From contig JBCFAO010000018.1 of the NCBI GenBank assembly GCA_038562165.1, positions 1 through 64,000 of the forward strand: a stretch of 64,000 nt of DNA. Reading direction: 5' to 3'. The stretch comes from WRMS01 sp038562165 (GTDB lineage: Bacteria; Bacillota; Peptococcia; DRI-13; UBA5745). Position 1 is the stretch's first letter. Each line of letters starts with the position of its first letter. The notes under the pieces are model-generated. The model was not told the DNA's origin and did not search any database. It saw only the letters and a list, made by a program, of their open reading frames with translations. This document shows, piece after piece, positions 60,859 through 64,000 of this stretch. The position numbers were made by a program, and so were the translations under genes.

Positions 60859-62544
60859 CTACATTCTTTCCGGGGCGCTGACGCCAATTAATTGCAGGAC
60901 ATTGCGAAGCACGATTCTGGTGGCATCGGATAAAAGCAGCCGGGCCTGGCGCAAAGGCATATCTTCTACCAGGCAGCGGCATTCTGTATAAAAGCTGTGA
61001 TATAAAGCGGCCAAATCCATAGCATAGCGGGGCAGGCGGTGAGGCTCCCGGTCAATGGCAGCCTGAATGATCTCCTCCGGCAGGTCCGCTAATTTGCGGA
61101 TCAGCTCAAGCTCCGCCGGGTGGATCAGGCGGCTGAGGTCTGCCTGGGACCATGGCTGATTGCTGCCGCCGGCGCCTTCCGAAGCCATTTTGAGCAGGCT
61201 GTGGATTCTGGCGTGAGCATATTGAACATAGTAAACGGGGTTTTCCGAGGACTGGGATTTTGCCAGATTTAAATCAAAGTCCATCTGGCTGTCGGCGCTG
61301 CGCATGACGAAGAAGAAACGGGCCGCATCCCGGCCGACCTCCTCCATCAGCTCATCCAAGGTGATGTATTGGCCGCTGCGCTTGGACATTCTGACGAGCT
61401 CATCGCCCCGCAGCAGGCGGACCAATTGCATCAGGATCACTTCCAGGTCGTCGGGGTTGTAGCCTAAAGCGCCCATGGCCCCCTTCATCCTGGCTACGTG
61501 GCCGTGATGGTCGGCGCCCCAGATATCGATAAGGGTCTGGAAGCCTCGTTCAAATTTGTCCCGGTGGTAAGCGATATCCCCCGCAAAATAAGTAGGTACG
61601 CCGCTGGCCCGAACCATAACCTCGTCTTTTTCGTCGCCGAAAGCCGTGGCCTTTAGCCAAAGAGCGCCGTCCTTCTCACAAAGGAGATTCTTCTCCCCTA
61701 AAATATTGACGGTCTCCTGGATTTTGCCTTTGTCATGGAGGCTTTGCTCACTGAACCAGACATCGTAATGGACGCCAAAATTCTCCAGGCTCCTGCGGAT
61801 GGCGCTGAGCTTTTCCTGGAGGCCGGCCTGGATCATAAATTCCCGGCGCAGGCTGGATTCTATATGCAGGAAGCGGTCTCCCTCCCTCTCCAGAATCAGC
61901 TTGGCCGTCTCGGTAATATCCTCACCCTGATAGCCATCCTCGGGGAAAACAACCTTCTCCCCCAAAAGCTCCAGATATCTGGCTTCCAAGGACTTGCCGA
62001 AGTTTTCAATCTGGTTGCCGGCGTCATTAATGTAATACTCCCGGCTGACGAAAAAACCGGCGGCGCTGAGCACATTGCCCAGGCTATCGCCTAAAGCCGC
62101 GCCCCTGGCATTGCCCATATGAAGCAGGCCTGTGGGATTGGCGCTGACAAACTCAATCTGGACTTTGCGGCCGCCGCCGAAATCGCTGCTGCCGTAAGCT
62201 TGATCCTCAGCCAAAATCGCTGTCAGCACCGGATGGAAATAGCCGGGAGTCAGATAAAAATTGAGAAAACCGGGACCGGCAATCTCCAGCTTGTCCAGCC
62301 AGTCCAATTCTTTAGCAAAATGGTCCAGGATAATCTGGGCAATCACCCGGGGGGCTTTGCCGGCTGCTTTTGCCATGATCATGGCAATATTAACAGCAAA
62401 ATCCCCGTGGTTTTTATCACGGGGGGCATCTATCGCAAAAGCCGGCGGCTCTCCGGCAGGCAGTTGGCCGGCCTTTTCCGCCCTGCTCAGGGCTGCCAAA
62501 ACCTCCTGCCGGATCAATTCTTTAATTTCTTTCACTCTATTCAT
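60859..62544 (-). CDS. argS: Arginyl-tRNA synthetase
   Basis: The 561-aa class I enzyme has an N-terminal Add1 domain (KNHGDFAVNIAMIMAKAAGK), HIGH-type HMGNARGAALGD near 136, the KMSKS-type loop VRMSKRSGQYITL near 380 and a C-terminal anticodon-binding DALR domain. It charges tRNA-Arg. It lies between ypeB and pyrG on the same strand. Confidence 0.97.
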   Translation of the reverse strand: MNRVKEIKELIRQEVLAALSRAEKAGQLPAGEPPAFAIDAPRDKNHGDFAVNIAMIMAKAAGKAPRVIAQIILDHFAKELDWLDKLEIAGPGFLNFYLTPGYFHPVLTAILAEDQAYGSSDFGGGRKVQIEFVSANPTGLLHMGNARGAALGDSLGNVLSAAGFFVSREYYINDAGNQIENFGKSLEARYLELLGEKVVFPEDGYQGEDITETAKLILEREGDRFLHIESSLRREFMIQAGLQEKLSAIRRSLENFGVHYDVWFSEQSLHDKGKIQETVNILGEKNLLCEKDGALWLKATAFGDEKDEVMVRASGVPTYFAGDIAYHRDKFERGFQTLIDIWGADHHGHVARMKGAMGALGYNPDDLEVILMQLVRLLRGDELVRMSKRSGQYITLDELMEEVGRDAARFFFVMRSADSQMDFDLNLAKSQSSENPVYYVQYAHARIHSLLKMASEGAGGSNQPWSQADLSRLIHPAELELIRKLADLPEEIIQAAIDREPHRLPRYAMDLAALYHSFYTECRCLVEDMPLRQARLLLSDATRIVLRNVLQLIGVSAPERM

Positions 62545-62620
62545 AATACTTCCTCCATCATCATGCTTTTATTATAGCTAAGTGGTAACGGGCCTGTCAA
62601 CCGACAGGCCCGGTTTTCTG

Positions 62621-64000
62621 CTAAAGGCGAATGATTTTTTCTTCGGCTCCGGTGGTGCAATTATAATATAACGAGAAGCGTTCTGTTCCCACAATAGCTC
62701 TGACTTCCCAAGTCAAAATTTCTTTTCCCCAATCGTCCTGAATCAGGGCCAGATTTGTTTCCTCCACCCGCAGATAAGGGCTGATAAAAGTCATCAATTT
62801 ACCCCGGGTAACCAGCACTTCTTCCAAAACCCTCTCTTTATGATTGCGGTAGAAAGGGGAACCCTCATAGCCGGTGATTTTCATCTCCTGGAGATCAACC
62901 TGAACCTTAACTTGATCTGAGTAAAGCCGGACCCCTTCCTGCAGCGGCGTTAACGTATATACGCCGTAGCCCCCTTCTTCCTGGCTGTAAGCCAGTACCA
63001 TATCGGGGAAATTGCGCTGGGCCAAAAAGTCAAGGGCCCGGTGGCCTCCCTGCAAAAGCCGCTCTTCAGAAGCCGCCGGCGGGCTCATCATGCCCGTTTG
63101 GCTGCCTGCATCCCGTTCGGGATCCGGTATGGCCATAGCCCACAAAACATGGCCGTCCCGCTTCACCACATCCACCTCGGCAAAGGGTATGGTGATGTTG
63201 TTTTGGACCATGGAAAGCTCTACGCTGTAAGTGGGTGTGTCCCCAACGCTTTCATAAGCTACCCGGCCTTGAAAACCGGCGGCGTTTTCGCCCAGCCAAA
63301 AGTCTTTCGCAATTTGAATGGCCAGTTCTGCCCCAATATCTTTTTCCAGTTCTTGTACCTGGTCACTGGCCGGACCCTCTGCCTGCGTTTGACCCGGTTG
63401 AGTTTCTTCTGGCTGAGTTTCGCCTGGTTGAGTTTCGCCTGGCTGAGTTTCCCTTGGCTGGGTTTCGTCCGGTTGGCCCTGCCCTTGCTGTCCCTCTGCC
63501 CCTTGGATTTCTGCCAAGGGCTTAGGCGCCCCGGTATATTCGGACGAGGGCCCTGTCAAGGCTTTCAGATCCCCGCTTATATTGATTTCCGGATACTCTG
63601 CCAGCCCCGTTTCCATAAGACTTAGCCCGTCAATAACGGCATTGGCCTCGTCTGCCTCCGGACGCCAGAGCAATTGCTGTACATCCACCAGCTTCAAATC
63701 CTGCTCCACTACCTGGGTGGATATCTCATCCATGCTGTCTCTTAAATGCCTGGCCTGCTGATACAGCTTCAGAACGTGCTCTTTTTCCTGAGTGACCAGC
63801 AGGTTGTCCTCCCTGGCCGTGCGCCAGAGTAAATAATAGGCGGTGTCCGCCGTGGCTCCCAAAAAATTCTCCGTTTGCTCTAAAGGCATAAAGGAAAGGG
63901 GCAGCCCCCCCAGGTTGGCTTGGGCGGCAAAGGATTGACGCCACAAGGCTGACAGGGACAAAACCAACTGTTCCCGGGAGCTGCAGGATAATACCTGGGC
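62621..64000 (-). CDS. ypeB: YpeB-family spore germination protein (start beyond the window)
   Basis: The reading frame is open to the right edge, so the N terminus is missing and at least 459 residues are present. The segment LSALWRQSFAAQANLGGLPLSF followed by FLGATADTAYYLL is typical of YpeB, and two PepSY-like units lie in the C-terminal half. YpeB keeps the cortex-lytic enzyme SleB stable in dormant spores. A Glu/Thr/Gln/Pro repeat (ETQPGETQPGETQP...) encoded by 15-bp repeats at about 63400-63480 is an unusual hinge. sleB would be expected just outside the window. Confidence 0.88.
   Translation of the reverse strand, partial: AQVLSCSSREQLVLSLSALWRQSFAAQANLGGLPLSFMPLEQTENFLGATADTAYYLLWRTAREDNLLVTQEKEHVLKLYQQARHLRDSMDEISTQVVEQDLKLVDVQQLLWRPEADEANAVIDGLSLMETGLAEYPEINISGDLKALTGPSSEYTGAPKPLAEIQGAEGQQGQGQPDETQPRETQPGETQPGETQPEETQPGQTQAEGPASDQVQELEKDIGAELAIQIAKDFWLGENAAGFQGRVAYESVGDTPTYSVELSMVQNNITIPFAEVDVVKRDGHVLWAMAIPDPERDAGSQTGMMSPPAASEERLLQGGHRALDFLAQRNFPDMVLAYSQEEGGYGVYTLTPLQEGVRLYSDQVKVQVDLQEMKITGYEGSPFYRNHKERVLEEVLVTRGKLMTFISPYLRVEETNLALIQDDWGKEILTWEVRAIVGTERFSLYYNCTTGAEEKIIRL

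Noticed and set aside
62585..62620. Terminator between ypeB and argS
   Set aside because: GGGCCTGTC/GACAGGCCC forms a good stem, but on the minus strand no T run follows. The T-rich side is on the plus strand, where no gene ends. It may be a processing or stability hairpin.

Overview
The window looks like a chromosomal segment of an anaerobic, spore-forming Firmicute (class Clostridia or a close relative). The reasons are a BofA-like gene next to a YaaL/DUF2508 gene, a YpeB germination-type gene at the right edge, Bacillus-type gene orders (dnaX, ybaB, recR; dusB, greA, lysS; fol genes, ftsH, tilS), strong GGAGG ribosome sites, frequent GTG/TTG starts, and a CsaB/MurJ surface-polymer cluster. 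The DNA is moderately GC-rich with AT-rich intergenic gaps. I cannot name a species. I saw no tRNA or rRNA, no CRISPR array and no intact insertion sequence.

Layout. 1-5.6 kb: a HEAT-repeat gene and a prenyltransferase-like gene flanked by minisatellites, a repeat-rich gap, a HelD/UvrD-type helicase and a DUF1848 gene. 5.7-10.8 kb (minus): bofA-like, yaaL-like, recR, ybaB, an extra 53-aa ORF, a tyrosine phosphatase and dnaX, followed by a compact type I toxin-antitoxin locus. 10.9-21.9 kb: a surface stalk-domain protein, a TetR-controlled RND efflux operon, cardiolipin synthase, an unrecognised repeat-bearing membrane protein and a small secreted protein. 21.9-23.1 kb: a gene-free island of nested repeats. 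23.1-31.9 kb: a GIY-YIG/DUF6530 pair under a palindromic operator, a nitroreductase, an SH3 protein, and a cell-envelope cluster (WecA/TagO-type transferase, MurJ, CsaB, DUF5693). 32-49.7 kb (all minus): lysS, greA, an orphan gene, dusB, a split ChrA transporter, ggt, coaX, an OPT transporter, folK, an inserted AAA ATPase, folB, folP, a hotdog thioesterase, ftsH, tilS and a stand-alone ATP-cone gene. 49.8-64 kb: a zinc-ribbon membrane protein, an archaeal/fungal-type asd, glycerate kinase, a TrpXYZ-like ABC importer, a Phd/RelE pair, another repeat island, then glpX, fba, pyrG, argS and ypeB.

The observations I rate highest are these. (1) The pyrG-encoded CTP synthase has lost its glutaminase catalytic residues: the nucleophile Cys reads Ser, the catalytic His reads Gln, and the oxyanion-loop Gly is changed, while the synthetase half looks intact. 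(2) A dispersed repeat family is organised as short arrays with a strict 40-41 bp period, in facing orientations, in three gene-free islands. (3) An Fst/holin-like type I toxin gene of 27 codons lies upstream of dnaX with a convergent antisense RNA sharing its 5' sequence. (4) Several promoters carry the same GAGGCGT block directly upstream of the -10 box.
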